A stretch of DNA of 64,000 nucleotides from Streptomyces dysideae. Its GTDB lineage: Bacteria > Actinomycetota > Actinomycetes > Streptomycetales > Streptomycetaceae. A model generated the notes under the pieces. The model made no database searches. It was not told the DNA's origin and was given only the letters and a program-made list of their open reading frames with translations. The stretch covers positions 93,223-157,222 of the forward strand of contig NZ_KQ949100.1 of the NCBI RefSeq assembly GCF_001514305.1, read 5' to 3'. This document shows, one piece after another, positions 24,493 to 33,305 of this stretch (positions within the stretch are counted from its first letter, which is position 1; every line of letters starts with the position of its first letter). The position numbers and the translations under genes are program-made.

Positions 24493-27207
24493 CTGACTAC
24501 CACTTTCCGAGAGCTCGGGATCCTTCCCGAGACCGCCGAGGCCCTCGAAGCCGTCGGCATCATCAATCCCTTCCCCATCCAGGAGATGACGCTCCCCGTT
24601 GCCCTGTCGGGCACCGACGTCATCGGCCAGGCCAAGACCGGCACCGGCAAGACGCTGGGCTTCGGCCTTCCGCTGCTTGAGCGCGTCACCGTCCCCGCCG
24701 ACGTGGAGGCCGGGCGCGCCCAGCCCGAGGCCCTCACCGACGCCCCGCAGGCACTCGTCGTGGTCCCCACGCGCGAGCTGTGCACGCAGGTCACCAACGA
24801 CCTGCTGACCGCGGGCAAGGTGCGCAACGTCCGCGTTCTCGCCATCTACGGCGGCCGCGCCTACGAGCCCCAGGTCGAGGCCCTCAAGAAGGGCGTCGAC
24901 GTGATCGTCGGCACCCCGGGCCGGCTGCTGGACCTCGCGGGCCAGAAGAAGCTCGACCTCAAGCACATCAAGGCGCTCGTCCTCGACGAGGCCGACGAGA
25001 TGCTCGACCTGGGCTTCCTGCCCGACGTCGAGAAGATCATCAACATGCTGCCGGCCCGCCGCCAGACGATGCTGTTCTCGGCGACCATGCCGGGCGCCGT
25101 CATCGGCCTCGCGCGCCGCTACATGTCGCAGCCCACGCACATCCGCGCCACGGCGCCGGACGACGAGGGCGCGACGGTCGCGAACACCGCGCAGTTCGTC
25201 TACCGCGCGCACAACATGGACAAGCCCGAGATGGTCGCGCGCATACTGCAGGCCGACGGCCGGGGACTGGCCATGGTCTTCTGCCGTACGAAGCGCACCG
25301 CGGCCGACCTCGCCGACCAGCTCCAGCAGCGCGGCTTCGCCGCCGGCGCGGTCCACGGCGACCTCGGTCAGGGCGCCCGCGAGCAGGCGCTGCGCGCCTT
25401 CCGCAACGGCAAGGTGGACGTCCTCGTCTGCACCGACGTCGCCGCCCGCGGTATCGACGTCGAGGGCGTGACCCACGTCATCAACTACCAGTCTCCCGAA
25501 GAGGAGAAGACGTACCTGCACCGCATCGGCCGTACGGGCCGCGCGGGTGCGAAGGGCATCGCGATCACGCTCGTCGACTGGGACGACATCCCGCGCTGGC
25601 AGCTGATCAACAAGGCGCTGGACCTGAAGTTCAACGACCCGCCGGAGACGTACTCCACGTCCCCGCACCTCTTCGAGGAACTGAACATCCCCGTCGGCAC
25701 CAAGGGTGTCCTGCCGCGCTCGGAGCGCACGCGCGCCGGGCTCGGGGCGGAGGAGCTTGAGGACCTCGGCGAGACCGGCGGCCGCGGTGCACGCGGTCGC
25801 GGTGGCCGGGGCGGCCGTGGCGGCCGTGGCGGTCGGGACGAGTCCCCCGCCGCCGACCGCGAGCGTTCCGCCCGTACGCCGCGTCGCCGCCGTCGTACGC
25901 GTGGCGGGGCACTGGCGGACGAGGCCCAGGCACCCGCCGCCGGTACGGCCGTACCGGCGGACAGCGCCACGGCCGAGGACGTGACCGCTTCCCGCACCCC
26001 GCGCCGCCGTCGCCGCACCCGCGGCGGGGCAGCGGAGTCGACGCCGGCCACGGCGACCGTCTCCGTGACTCCCGAGGCCGCGGAGGCCGCCGTGGCGACC
26101 GCGGAAGGTACGGCCACGCCGGACGCCCCCGAGGCACCGGCCAAGCCGCGCCGCCGCCGGACACACAAGTCGGCGGAGGCGGCAGCGCCCGAGGCCGTCC
26201 AGGTCTCGGAGGCGCTGAAGTCGTCCGAGGACGTGGCGAAGGCCGTGGAGACCGTGCAGGCCGTGGAGGTCACGGAGCCCGAGGCTCCCGCCGCCAAGCC
26301 TCGCCGCCGTACCCGCAAGGCGACGGCCGCCGAGGCGACAGTCGACACGGTCGCGCCGGCGGAGACGGAGGCCACCCCGCGCCGCCGTACCCGCAAGGCA
26401 ACAGCCCCCGCGGAGGCGACGGTCGACACGGTCGCCCCGGAAGCACCGGCGGAGACGGAGGCCACCCCGCGCCGCCGTACCCGCAAGACGGCAGCCGCCG
26501 CCGAGACCGCCGTCGACACGGCGGAAGGCACGGAGGCAAAGCCCAAGGTCCGCCGCACCCGCAAGACCGCGGCCACCACCGAGACCGCGGAGACGCCCGA
26601 AGCGACGGAAACCAAGCCGCGCCGCACCCGTAAGACCGCCGCAGCCAAGGCCGAGGCCACGACCGCCGAGATCCCGGCGCAGACGGTCCAGGAGCCGGAG
26701 ACGGTGGCCGAGCCCAAGCCGCGCCGGACGCGTAAGGCGGCAGCCGCCGCCGAGACCGCCGTCGACACGGCCGAGGGCACGGAGGCAAAGCCCAAGGTCC
26801 GCCGCACCCGCAAGACCGCGGCCACCACCGAGACCGCGGAGACGCCCGAAGCGACCGAAGCCAAGCCGCGCCGCACCCGCAAGGTCGCCGCTGCCAAGGC
26901 CGAGGCCGCGGTCGACGCTGCCGAAGGCACGGAGGCCAAGCCCCGCCGTACCCGTAAGGCGGCCGCGACCGTCGTGGAGCCGGAAGCGACCGAGGCCAAG
27001 CCGCGACGCACCCGGAAGGCTGCGGCCACGGCCGCCGTCGACACCGCCGAGGGCACGGAGGCCAAGCCCAAGGTCCGCCGCACCCGCAAGACCGCGGCCA
27101 CCACCGAGACCGCCGAGATCCCGGCCCAGGCCACGGACGAGCCGGCTGCGGCGCCCCGTCGCCGGGTCCGCAAGGTCACGGTCGCCACGGAGCCCGCGGA
27201 GAGCTGA
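24493..27207 (+). CDS. DEAD-box RNA helicase with long repetitive basic tail
   Basis: A 904-residue ATP-dependent RNA helicase. Core (~1-430): Q motif region FRELGILPETAEALEAVG, motif I AKTGTGKT, PTRELC, VLDEADEML (DEAD), SAT, and HRIGRTGRAG. The remaining ~480 residues are a tail of PRRRRRTRGG boxes and many KPRRTRK/AAAE repeats resembling histone-H1-like lysine/alanine tails, likely to bind RNA. Conservation starts at (L/M)TTTFRELG and the only matching initiator is CTG at 24493, with GAAGAGG 7 nt upstream; ATG 24328 would add 55 unlikely residues. Probably acts in ribosome assembly, mRNA decay or cold adaptation. Confidence 0.9.
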   Translation: MTTTFRELGILPETAEALEAVGIINPFPIQEMTLPVALSGTDVIGQAKTGTGKTLGFGLPLLERVTVPADVEAGRAQPEALTDAPQALVVVPTRELCTQVTNDLLTAGKVRNVRVLAIYGGRAYEPQVEALKKGVDVIVGTPGRLLDLAGQKKLDLKHIKALVLDEADEMLDLGFLPDVEKIINMLPARRQTMLFSATMPGAVIGLARRYMSQPTHIRATAPDDEGATVANTAQFVYRAHNMDKPEMVARILQADGRGLAMVFCRTKRTAADLADQLQQRGFAAGAVHGDLGQGAREQALRAFRNGKVDVLVCTDVAARGIDVEGVTHVINYQSPEEEKTYLHRIGRTGRAGAKGIAITLVDWDDIPRWQLINKALDLKFNDPPETYSTSPHLFEELNIPVGTKGVLPRSERTRAGLGAEELEDLGETGGRGARGRGGRGGRGGRGGRDESPAADRERSARTPRRRRRTRGGALADEAQAPAAGTAVPADSATAEDVTASRTPRRRRRTRGGAAESTPATATVSVTPEAAEAAVATAEGTATPDAPEAPAKPRRRRTHKSAEAAAPEAVQVSEALKSSEDVAKAVETVQAVEVTEPEAPAAKPRRRTRKATAAEATVDTVAPAETEATPRRRTRKATAPAEATVDTVAPEAPAETEATPRRRTRKTAAAAETAVDTAEGTEAKPKVRRTRKTAATTETAETPEATETKPRRTRKTAAAKAEATTAEIPAQTVQEPETVAEPKPRRTRKAAAAAETAVDTAEGTEAKPKVRRTRKTAATTETAETPEATEAKPRRTRKVAAAKAEAAVDAAEGTEAKPRRTRKAAATVVEPEATEAKPRRTRKAAATAAVDTAEGTEAKPKVRRTRKTAATTETAEIPAQATDEPAAAPRRRVRKVTVATEPAES
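26527..27115 (+). repeat. Near-identical repeats in helicase tail
   Basis: A block encoding GTEAKPKVRRTRKTAATTETAE occurs at 26527, 26776 and 27052. The first two copies are 249 bp apart and almost identical over about 78 bp at DNA level, so they are recent duplications prone to recombination and assembly error. Confidence 0.8.
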
Positions 27208-27214
27208 TCCCCGT

Positions 27215-27255
27215 CCGACGGCCCGGTCCCGCCCCGCGCGGGACCGGGCCGTCGG
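27215..27255 (+). terminator. Terminator after RNA helicase
   Basis: Perfect 18-bp GC-rich stem (27215-27232 with 27238-27255) and a 5-nt loop, 7 nt after the stop. No U-tract. Confidence 0.8.
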
Positions 27256-27354
27256 CGTTCCCGGACTCAGAGGTGGACACCCCGGTCGGCAAGGAGTCCT
27301 CTCCCCAAGACCACCTCCCCCCGGCGCCCCCACCCCGCCCGATACCCTCCCCCC

Positions 27355-28233
27355 GTGACCACCCCACCCCCCAACACCCGCGCGTACGCCCTCCACACCT
27401 CCCGCGGCGACTTCGCAGCCGTCGACTCCCCGGCCGCCCCCGGCGTCGAGCAGCGCGGCGTAGCGCTCCTCCTGCCCGGATTCACCGGCAGCAAGGAGGA
27501 CTTCAACCTGCTCCACGAGCCGCTCGCCGCCCGTGGCTACCGGACCGTCGCCGTCGACGGACGCGGCCAGTACGAGTCGGACGGTCCCGAAAGCGACGAA
27601 TCCGCCTACGCACAGGCCGAGTTGGCGCGGGACGTGCTCGCGCAGGCGGCAGTCGTCGGCACGCCGCTGCACCTGCTCGGACACTCCCTCGGCGGTCAGA
27701 TCGCCCGGGCCGCCGTACTGATCGACCACTCCCCGTTCCTGTCGCTCACCCTCGTCGCGTCGGGCCCGGCTCAGATCTCCGACTCCCAGCAGCAGCGCGT
27801 GAAGCTGCTCCGGGACGCGCTCGGCGTGATGGACATGCCCGAGGTGTGGGAGGCCATCCTCGCCATGGGGCCGCCGGAGGAGGTCGGCGGCCCCGCACGC
27901 GGGATCGGCGACATGGCGCAGCTCCGCCGCCGCTGGCTCGGTCACAAGCCGGCGCAACTCCACGCGACGGGCCGTCAGTTGTGCACGGAACCGGACCGGG
28001 TTGCCGAACTCGCCGCCGTCCCGGTGCCGTTCCACGTCCTGTCGGGCGCCAAGGACGACACCTGGCCGCTGCCCGTCCTCGACGACATGGCCGTACGGCT
28101 CGGTGCCCGCCGGACGGTCATCGCGGGCGCCGAGCACTCACCCAACGCCGACCAGCCGCTCCCGACCGCCCATGCGCTCGCCGACTTCTGGGACAGCGTC
28201 CACGAGGAGGACGACCACGAAGACCGGGGCTAG
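27355..28233 (+). CDS. Alpha/beta hydrolase
   Basis: A 292-residue alpha/beta hydrolase: oxyanion LLPGFTGSKEDF, nucleophile elbow GHSLGG, acid in SGAKDDTWP and histidine in GAEHSPN. Substrate unknown. GTG 27355 lies 6 nt after TACCCT (27343-27348), so the mRNA is probably leaderless. Its stop codon overlaps that of the opposing NYN gene (shared CTAG). Confidence 0.85.
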   Translation: MTTPPPNTRAYALHTSRGDFAAVDSPAAPGVEQRGVALLLPGFTGSKEDFNLLHEPLAARGYRTVAVDGRGQYESDGPESDESAYAQAELARDVLAQAAVVGTPLHLLGHSLGGQIARAAVLIDHSPFLSLTLVASGPAQISDSQQQRVKLLRDALGVMDMPEVWEAILAMGPPEEVGGPARGIGDMAQLRRRWLGHKPAQLHATGRQLCTEPDRVAELAAVPVPFHVLSGAKDDTWPLPVLDDMAVRLGARRTVIAGAEHSPNADQPLPTAHALADFWDSVHEEDDHEDRG

Positions 28234-29123
28234 TACTGCGCCTGCAGGTGTTCCCAGAAACCGTCCCGCAGCGCCCGGCGCAGGTCCGCCTGGCCACGCA
28301 GGGAGTACTGCAGCAGGCCCTCCGCCTCCACCAGCAGGTCCTGGTCCACCGAACCCGGCAGATACGGGTGCCCGGGCAGCAGCTCCAGCAGCGACTCGCG
28401 GCCCCGCGCCGCCAGCCACTTCGCCGCGATCTGGGCGCCCACGAAACGGACGTCCTCGCGGGTCGGGCGGGCCGCCGTCGCCTCGTAGGCGGCCGCCGCG
28501 CGCCGGGACACGTACGGCTTGAAGAAGTCGAGGTCGAAGGTGCGCTGGCTGTCGACCTCCCAGAGCAGCGGCTCCGCCTGGTTGCGGCCCTCGGGTGCCT
28601 CGATGCCCCACAGGTGGACGCGGGCGCCGTAGCCCTGTGCGGCCTCCACCGCCGACACCAGGTCCTCGTCGCCGCCGAGCAGGGCCGCGTCGCTGATGGC
28701 TCGGTGCCGGGCCAGTGACTCCAGGTCGGTCCTGATCAGGGAGTCGACGCCCTTCTGCTGGTTGTTGGCGTTCAGGTTGCCCAACCGGACCTTCACATCC
28801 GGGAGTTCGGCGATCGACTGCTGCTCGGCGGTGTGGATGCGGCGCCGGGCGCCGTCGTACCAGTACACCCGCAGCAGCCTGCTGTCCGCGAAGATCGTGC
28901 GGGCCCGGTCGATGAGCGCCTCGATCAGGCCCTCGGCGTCCAGGTCGAAGGCCCGGCGGTCCTCCATGCCGGCCACCAGGCGTCCCGCGGCCGCGTAGAG
29001 ATAGCCGGCGTCGACGAAGATCGCGTGGGTCGAGGGCGTCTTCGCCACCTCGGCGAGCATGCGCTGGAGCAGCTCGTTGGTGCGGTCGATGCGGGCGGCG
29101 AGGGCCGCGAGGTCGTCGTTCAT
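28230..29123 (-). CDS. NYN-domain (PIN-like) RNase family protein
   Basis: A 297-residue protein with an NYN/LabA-type PIN-like fold: AIFVDAGYLYAAAG (first acidic site), VDSLIRTDLESLA and ALLGGDEDLVSAVEAA (distal acidic cluster). Such domains are predicted metal-dependent RNases acting in RNA processing. The C-terminal ~130 residues are a family extension. ATG 29123 has GGAG close upstream; ATG 29132 is an alternative. A short N-terminal helix precedes the fold. Tail-to-tail with the hydrolase at 27355, sharing CTAG. Confidence 0.85.
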   Translation of the reverse strand: MNDDLAALAARIDRTNELLQRMLAEVAKTPSTHAIFVDAGYLYAAAGRLVAGMEDRRAFDLDAEGLIEALIDRARTIFADSRLLRVYWYDGARRRIHTAEQQSIAELPDVKVRLGNLNANNQQKGVDSLIRTDLESLARHRAISDAALLGGDEDLVSAVEAAQGYGARVHLWGIEAPEGRNQAEPLLWEVDSQRTFDLDFFKPYVSRRAAAAYEATAARPTREDVRFVGAQIAAKWLAARGRESLLELLPGHPYLPGSVDQDLLVEAEGLLQYSLRGQADLRRALRDGFWEHLQAQY

Positions 29124-29337
29124 CGTCTCCATTGTCCTGGCGGTCACGCTGCGAACACAACCGGTCCCGGTCAGTCTCCTTTCGGACCCGGCCGATCCCT
29201 TGCCGACCGCTTACCGGTCAGTAGTTAGCCGTTCGAAAAATTTCTTTAGCGTAGGGAATGTTTGTAACACGCACCGCGTTGACTCACACGTACCAGCAAT
29301 CCTCCTCGCGAGGATGACCAGACGAAGGGAGAAGCCC

Positions 29338-29490
29338 GTGCGCTTCGAAATCATGCGACTCGACGAGGTCGACGGCACCCCCGTGGACTCCACCGTCGTG
29401 GACGCCGCCTCCGTCAACCGGATCGTTCAGCAGGCCGCCGCCATCGGACAGCGCCTGTGGATTCGCCCGGCCGACACCACGGCCTCGTAA
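29338..29490 (+). CDS. Conserved small protein (50 aa)
   Basis: A 50-residue protein (MRFEIMRLDEVDGTPVDS...RPADTTAS) that I recall as well conserved among streptomycetes; function unknown. GTG 29338 has AAGGGAGAA upstream; an in-frame ATG at 29314 would add eight basic residues. The 214-bp region upstream (29124-29337) is unusually A/T-rich near 29230-29275 and should carry its promoter. Followed by a strong hairpin. Confidence 0.75.
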   Translation: MRFEIMRLDEVDGTPVDSTVVDAASVNRIVQQAAAIGQRLWIRPADTTAS

Positions 29491-29513
29491 CCGCGAGTCC
29501 CTTACACACACTT

Positions 29514-29552
29514 CAGAGCCCCGTACGGCAACGAACGCCGTGCGGGGCTCTG
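29514..29552. terminator. Bidirectional terminator
   Basis: A 16-bp stem with one G-U pair (29514-29529 with 29537-29552) between the convergent small-protein gene and the marC-family gene. Confidence 0.8.
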
Positions 29553-29577
29553 TGCGTGCCCGTGCCGCGGACGTTCC

Positions 29578-30183
29578 TCAGCTCGCCTGGATCACCTGAG
29601 TGACACCGTTGATGATCTGCTGCACCGCGATCGCGGACAGCATCATGCCCGCGAGCCGCGTCACCAGCACCACACCGCCGTCCTTGATGACCCGGATGAT
29701 CAGCAGCGAGTAGCGCATCACCAGCCACAGCACGACGTGGATCGCGAGGATCGCCGACCACACCGACACCTGGGTCGCCACACTGTCGGCCCGCTGCACC
29801 GCCAGGATGACCGACACGATCGCACCCGGCCCGGCCAGCAGCGGCATGCCCAGCGGTACGAGGGCGACGTTGACGTCCTTGGTCTGCTTCGGCTCGTCGG
29901 TCTTGCCGGTGAGCAGGTCGAGGGCGATGAGCAGGAGCAGCAGCCCGCCCGCGATCATCAGCGCGGGCACGGAGACGTGCAGGTAGTTGAGGATCTGGTG
30001 GCCGAGGAGCCCGAAGATCGCGATCACTCCACCGGCGACGCACACGGCCTGGAAGGCCATGCGCTTCTGCACCTTGGCGGGCCGGCCGGAGGTCAGCGCG
30101 AGGAAGATCGGGGTGATCCCGGGGGGATCCATGATGACGAAGAGGGTCAGGAAGAGGGAGCCGAAGACGGCGAGGTCGAACAT
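29578..30183 (-). CDS. MarC family (UPF0056) integral membrane protein
   Basis: A 201-residue protein with six hydrophobic segments and the MarC-family signature regions FVIMDPPGITPIFLALT and VPLGMPLLAGPGAIVSV. MarC proteins are of unresolved transport function. ATG 30183 starts at the conserved N-terminus. The upstream PHP gene ends 72 bp away in the same direction, so they may be co-transcribed. Confidence 0.9.
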   Translation of the reverse strand: MFDLAVFGSLFLTLFVIMDPPGITPIFLALTSGRPAKVQKRMAFQAVCVAGGVIAIFGLLGHQILNYLHVSVPALMIAGGLLLLLIALDLLTGKTDEPKQTKDVNVALVPLGMPLLAGPGAIVSVILAVQRADSVATQVSVWSAILAIHVVLWLVMRYSLLIIRVIKDGGVVLVTRLAGMMLSAIAVQQIINGVTQVIQAS

Positions 30184-30255
30184 GGGTGACGAGACCTTGC
30201 GAGGTGAGTGAAACGCGGGAGGACGTGAAGCGGGAGAACGTGAAGGTGAGAGACC

Positions 30256-31113
30256 TCAGACCCCGCCGGCCCCCGGCACGGGAAACGCACCCGTCGCCCG
30301 TCGCGTGATCTCGCCGTACACCTCGGGATCGGTCGTGTACTCGCCGAGCACGCACGTCTTGCGGCTGCCGTGGTAGTCGCTGGACCCGGTCGTCAGCAGC
30401 CCGAGCTCCTTGGCCAGGCCGCGCAGCCGCGCCCGGGTGTCCGGGTCGTGGTCCATGTGGTCGACCTCGATGCCGTCGAGCCCGGCCGCGGCCATCTCGG
30501 CGATCACCGACTCCGGCACCGTACGGCCCCGCTTGGCGGCCGCCGGGTGCGCGAACACCGCGACCCCGCCCGCGCCCTTGATCAGCCGGATCGCCTCGAA
30601 GGGGTCGGTCTCGTGCTTCTCCACGAAGGCCCGCCCGCCGTCGGCCAGCCAGTCCTGTGTGAAGGCGTCGCCCACGGTCGGTACGACACCCAGCTCGACC
30701 AGCGCGGTCGCGACATGCGGGCGCCCGACCGAACCGTCGCCCGCGATCCGCGCCACCTGCTCCCAGGTGACCGGCACGCCCAGCTCCTGGAGCTTGCCGA
30801 CCATGCCCCGCGCCCGCGGCACCCGGTCGTCCCGCACCAGCTCACGCTCGGCGAGCAGGCTCGGCTCCTCGGGGTCGAAGAGGTAGGCCAGCATGTGCAT
30901 GCTGACACCGTCGATACGGCAGGACAGCTCGGCCCCGGTGACAAGCGTGAGCCCCGCCGGCAGCGCGGCGATCGCCTCGGCGTGCCCGCGGGTGGTGTCG
31001 TGATCGGTGAGCGCGACGACGTCCAGACCGGCCGCGGCGGCACCCAGCACCAGCTCGGCCGGGGTGTCCGTACCGTCGGAAGCGGTGGAGTGGGTGTGCA
31101 GATCGATGCGCAC
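30256..31113 (-). CDS. PHP-domain phosphoesterase (TrpH/RNase AM type)
   Basis: A 285-residue metal-dependent phosphoesterase with the four PHP motifs: DLHTHSTASDG, ALTDHDT, TGAELSC, and later FAHPA, GIEVDH and TGSSDYHG. The closest known activities are 3',5'-nucleotide bisphosphate phosphatase and 5'-3' exoribonuclease (RNase AM); which applies here is unknown. ATG 31113 is the natural start. A TATCCT -10-like box lies near 31160 on the minus strand. Confidence 0.88.
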   Translation of the reverse strand: MRIDLHTHSTASDGTDTPAELVLGAAAAGLDVVALTDHDTTRGHAEAIAALPAGLTLVTGAELSCRIDGVSMHMLAYLFDPEEPSLLAERELVRDDRVPRARGMVGKLQELGVPVTWEQVARIAGDGSVGRPHVATALVELGVVPTVGDAFTQDWLADGGRAFVEKHETDPFEAIRLIKGAGGVAVFAHPAAAKRGRTVPESVIAEMAAAGLDGIEVDHMDHDPDTRARLRGLAKELGLLTTGSSDYHGSRKTCVLGEYTTDPEVYGEITRRATGAFPVPGAGGV

Positions 31114-31228
31114 GACGCGAACTCCAGGCGGTGACGGTGCGGAAGGGGACGCTCAAGGATAACCGTATTTTTCAAGCTCGCCTGTCACACCCACACGCGG
31201 CAAGCACCCCCTACACCAATCCACCCAG

Positions 31229-31256
31229 GGGTGCGGAGCCGTATCGATGCGCGGCT
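31229..31256 (-). terminator. Candidate terminator of the DUF6758 gene
   Basis: GCGGAGCC and GGCTCCGC form an 8-bp stem within the 216-bp gap 31114-31329, downstream of the leftward DUF6758 gene. The remainder of the gap is Pro-codon-like C-rich sequence without a gene. Confidence 0.4.
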
Positions 31257-31329
31257 CCGCCGCGTAGGCGCGATCAACCCACGACCACCCGCAGCCGCCC
31301 GCCAACAGCACACTCACCCCCCGAAGGCG

Positions 31330-31971
31330 CTACGGCTCAAGCAAGCGCGGCGACAACGCCCCGCACGGCACCAGATCCACCTCGGCCCCCGCATCCCGCA
31401 GATCGGTCAGCACCAGCTCGTCGTACATCAGCAGCCCGGACTGCTCGGGCCACACCACCGCCCACACCCACAGCCCGAGCGCCTCGCCCGCGAACACGGC
31501 ACGGTCGTCGGGGGCGTCGGCGACATGCCACAGCGGGGTCGGGCGGCCGGCGGCGAGGACCTTGGCCTGGGGCGGTTTCTCGACGTTCAGGTACGGCCCG
31601 GGGTCCGGGCCGTCGATGCCCGCGTACCGCGCGCCGAGGCCCACGCCGAGTTCCTCGGCGACCAGGATCAGCTCGCCCATGCCGCCGAGCGGGCCCGGCC
31701 CGGAACAGGCCACGGCCGTGGCGCGGCCGCCGCTGCGGTCGTCGCCCGCGGAGGCCACGCCCGTGAACAGCCAGCCGACCGGCAGCGGCCACGGCATCCA
31801 CACCGGTACCCGGGTGCGGTGCACGACCACGCTGAGGGCCTCGACGCTGGGCGGGATCACGGGCTGCACCGGATGCACGGTGCCGTGCACATCACACTGC
31901 CACGAATCGGCGAAGAGTCCGGGAGCCCTGACCCGGCCACCACACTTCGGGCAACTGGGTTCGCCCCTCAT
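31330..31971 (-). CDS. DUF6758 family protein with N-terminal zinc ribbon
   Basis: A 213-residue protein opening with CPKCGG, then DSWQCDVHG further on, so probably a small zinc-ribbon. The remainder is a conserved streptomycete/actinobacterial domain (I recall DUF6758) rich in Trp/Gly/Pro with no catalytic motif I recognise. ATG 31971 starts immediately before the zinc ribbon. Promoter probably in the A/T-rich patch around 32060-32110. Confidence 0.75.
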   Translation of the reverse strand: MRGEPSCPKCGGRVRAPGLFADSWQCDVHGTVHPVQPVIPPSVEALSVVVHRTRVPVWMPWPLPVGWLFTGVASAGDDRSGGRATAVACSGPGPLGGMGELILVAEELGVGLGARYAGIDGPDPGPYLNVEKPPQAKVLAAGRPTPLWHVADAPDDRAVFAGEALGLWVWAVVWPEQSGLLMYDELVLTDLRDAGAEVDLVPCGALSPRLLEP

Positions 31972-32070
31972 AGGGCCCCACGGTCCTACCCCTGCTCCTC
32001 CACGTCAAGGACGATCACCCGTCCGGACGGAACAGGTTCACCAGAGGAAACCAAGTGCGCCTTTCATTAA

Positions 32071-32083
32071 TTAGCGGAGCTAA
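32071..32083. promoter_or_regulatory. Small dyad in A/T-rich intergenic patch
   Basis: TTAGC-GGA-GCTAA, a perfect 5-bp dyad in a stretch (32064-32110) much lower in GC than the surroundings, upstream of the leftward DUF6758 gene. Likely promoter/operator DNA. The rest of 31972-32232 holds no gene I can support. Confidence 0.35.
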
Positions 32084-32232
32084 CTTACTGCATGCATATG
32101 CCAACCACCTGCGGCCCGCTCTGGGCTCGCTGCTCGGGGACGCCGGAGGAACTCAAGACTCGGCACGCGACCGAGGACAGCGTCACCGTGTTCGCCAACT
32201 GACCGTTTCCAGCCACCGGTTGGTGAGGTTGC

Positions 32233-32817
32233 TCACTCCAGCGGGACGGACTTGCGGGCGGGATCCCGGAGGTCCGTCCCGCTCGTCAGCCAGCGCTCCT
32301 GGAGTGCCTGGGCGCCGTGCACGCGCTTCCAGGCGGCCTCGTTCGCGGTCATGGGGAGCAGGGGCAGGAACCGTACGGGGTCGAGAGGCTCGTCCAGTTC
32401 CAGATCCTCGATCAGGCCGCCCGGCTCGGCGACCAGCACCGAGGTGAACGGGGCCCCGGGCCACAGGGGTTCGCCTACGTCGAGGGAGGCGCCGGGGGCC
32501 ACGATCACGCCCTCCACCTGCGGGGATGCGGCCAGAACGGCCAGCGGGCGCAGCACCTTGCCGGTGTCGGCGAGGCCGGCGCGCACGGAGAGGACCAGCT
32601 CGGCGCGGGGGCCCTTGACCGGGTCGGCGAGCGCCGCGGCGGGGTCGCTCATGGGCTGCGCGGACATGCCGAGCGTGGCGTAGCGGACGATGTCGTCCTC
32701 ATGGAAGCGGAGCACCTCGACGCGGTCCGTACCGAGGAAGGTGACCGCCGCGCGCGCGTCCGGTTCGCCCAGCGCGGAACGCAACCGGGCCTCGACCAGA
32801 GGAAGAACATCAGCCAT
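32233..32817 (-). CDS. Suppressor-of-fused (SUFU) domain protein
   Basis: A 194-residue protein of the bacterial SUFU family (RVEVLRFHEDDIVRYATLGMSAQPM..., then PFTSVLVAEPGG and FLPLLPMTANEAAW). Bacterial SUFU proteins are often immunity or regulatory proteins; no toxin gene is adjacent, so the role here is unknown. ATG 32817 lies 6 nt after TATGCT (32829-32824), indicating a leaderless start. Confidence 0.82.
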   Translation of the reverse strand: MADVLPLVEARLRSALGEPDARAAVTFLGTDRVEVLRFHEDDIVRYATLGMSAQPMSDPAAALADPVKGPRAELVLSVRAGLADTGKVLRPLAVLAASPQVEGVIVAPGASLDVGEPLWPGAPFTSVLVAEPGGLIEDLELDEPLDPVRFLPLLPMTANEAAWKRVHGAQALQERWLTSGTDLRDPARKSVPLE

Positions 32818-33305
32818 GTCGCGAGCATAGAACTCGTCAGTACCGGGCAAAGCAGCGCCTTGACACTTCGGTCGGCTGATACTCTTGCCCGGCGGTTCGG
32901 GGCAGCACGCAGAAGCGTCGCGATCGAGTCCCGACGCCGTGAAACTCCCCTACGGGGGATGGACCGTCCCTCACGAGGGACCGGCTGGAGGAGGTGGGGC
33001 TGTCATGGATCGAAGTCGACCGTGCAGTACCACTCGCTCTTCCGGCCTCTGATGTAGCTGTTCTGACTCTGGCTGACTGCTGCCTTTCACGCTCACGTCT
33101 TTACACGGAAGAGCACTTCGTTTCGTTTTGCCTGATCTGTCTGATCTGAATCAGTAGCTGTATCAGCAGCGAAGCTCGCCACCGCGACGGTGCGGTGCTC
33201 CCCGCTTTGTGGACGTGCCAAACATCCGCAGTCAGGACGTCCTCATTCCGGGTAGTTCCACCCGTCGTACGCGGCCATTCGTTGCCCGTCGCGAAGGAGC
33301 CTGCC
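32818..33305 (+). promoter_or_regulatory. Long leader/promoter region of corA
   Basis: A 488-bp region between divergent SUFU and CorA genes. A TTGACA (near 32861) and TACTCT (near 32881) lie at its left, spaced 14 nt, so a weak promoter match. Further right, short hairpins (ACTCCCC..GGGGGAT; GGTCCCTCGTGAGGGAC-type near 32960-32982) precede GGAGGAGG and an ATG at 33005 that opens a 15-codon frame ending at 33052. This is consistent with a regulated leader, but I cannot match it to the M-box or another known magnesium riboswitch. Confidence 0.4.

Noticed and set aside
24397..28137. 1246-codon minus-strand open frame across the RNA helicase
   Set aside because: Shadow of the DEAD-box gene and its repetitive tail; composition is low-complexity Gly/Arg with no domain.
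32317..33057. 246-codon plus-strand frame running through the SUFU gene into the corA leader
   Set aside because: It is antisense to SUFU for most of its length; only the last part overlaps the leader, and codon bias is poor there.
32880..33300. M-box (ykoK) magnesium riboswitch before corA
   Set aside because: I could not find the conserved M-box core blocks; kept only as an unclassified leader.
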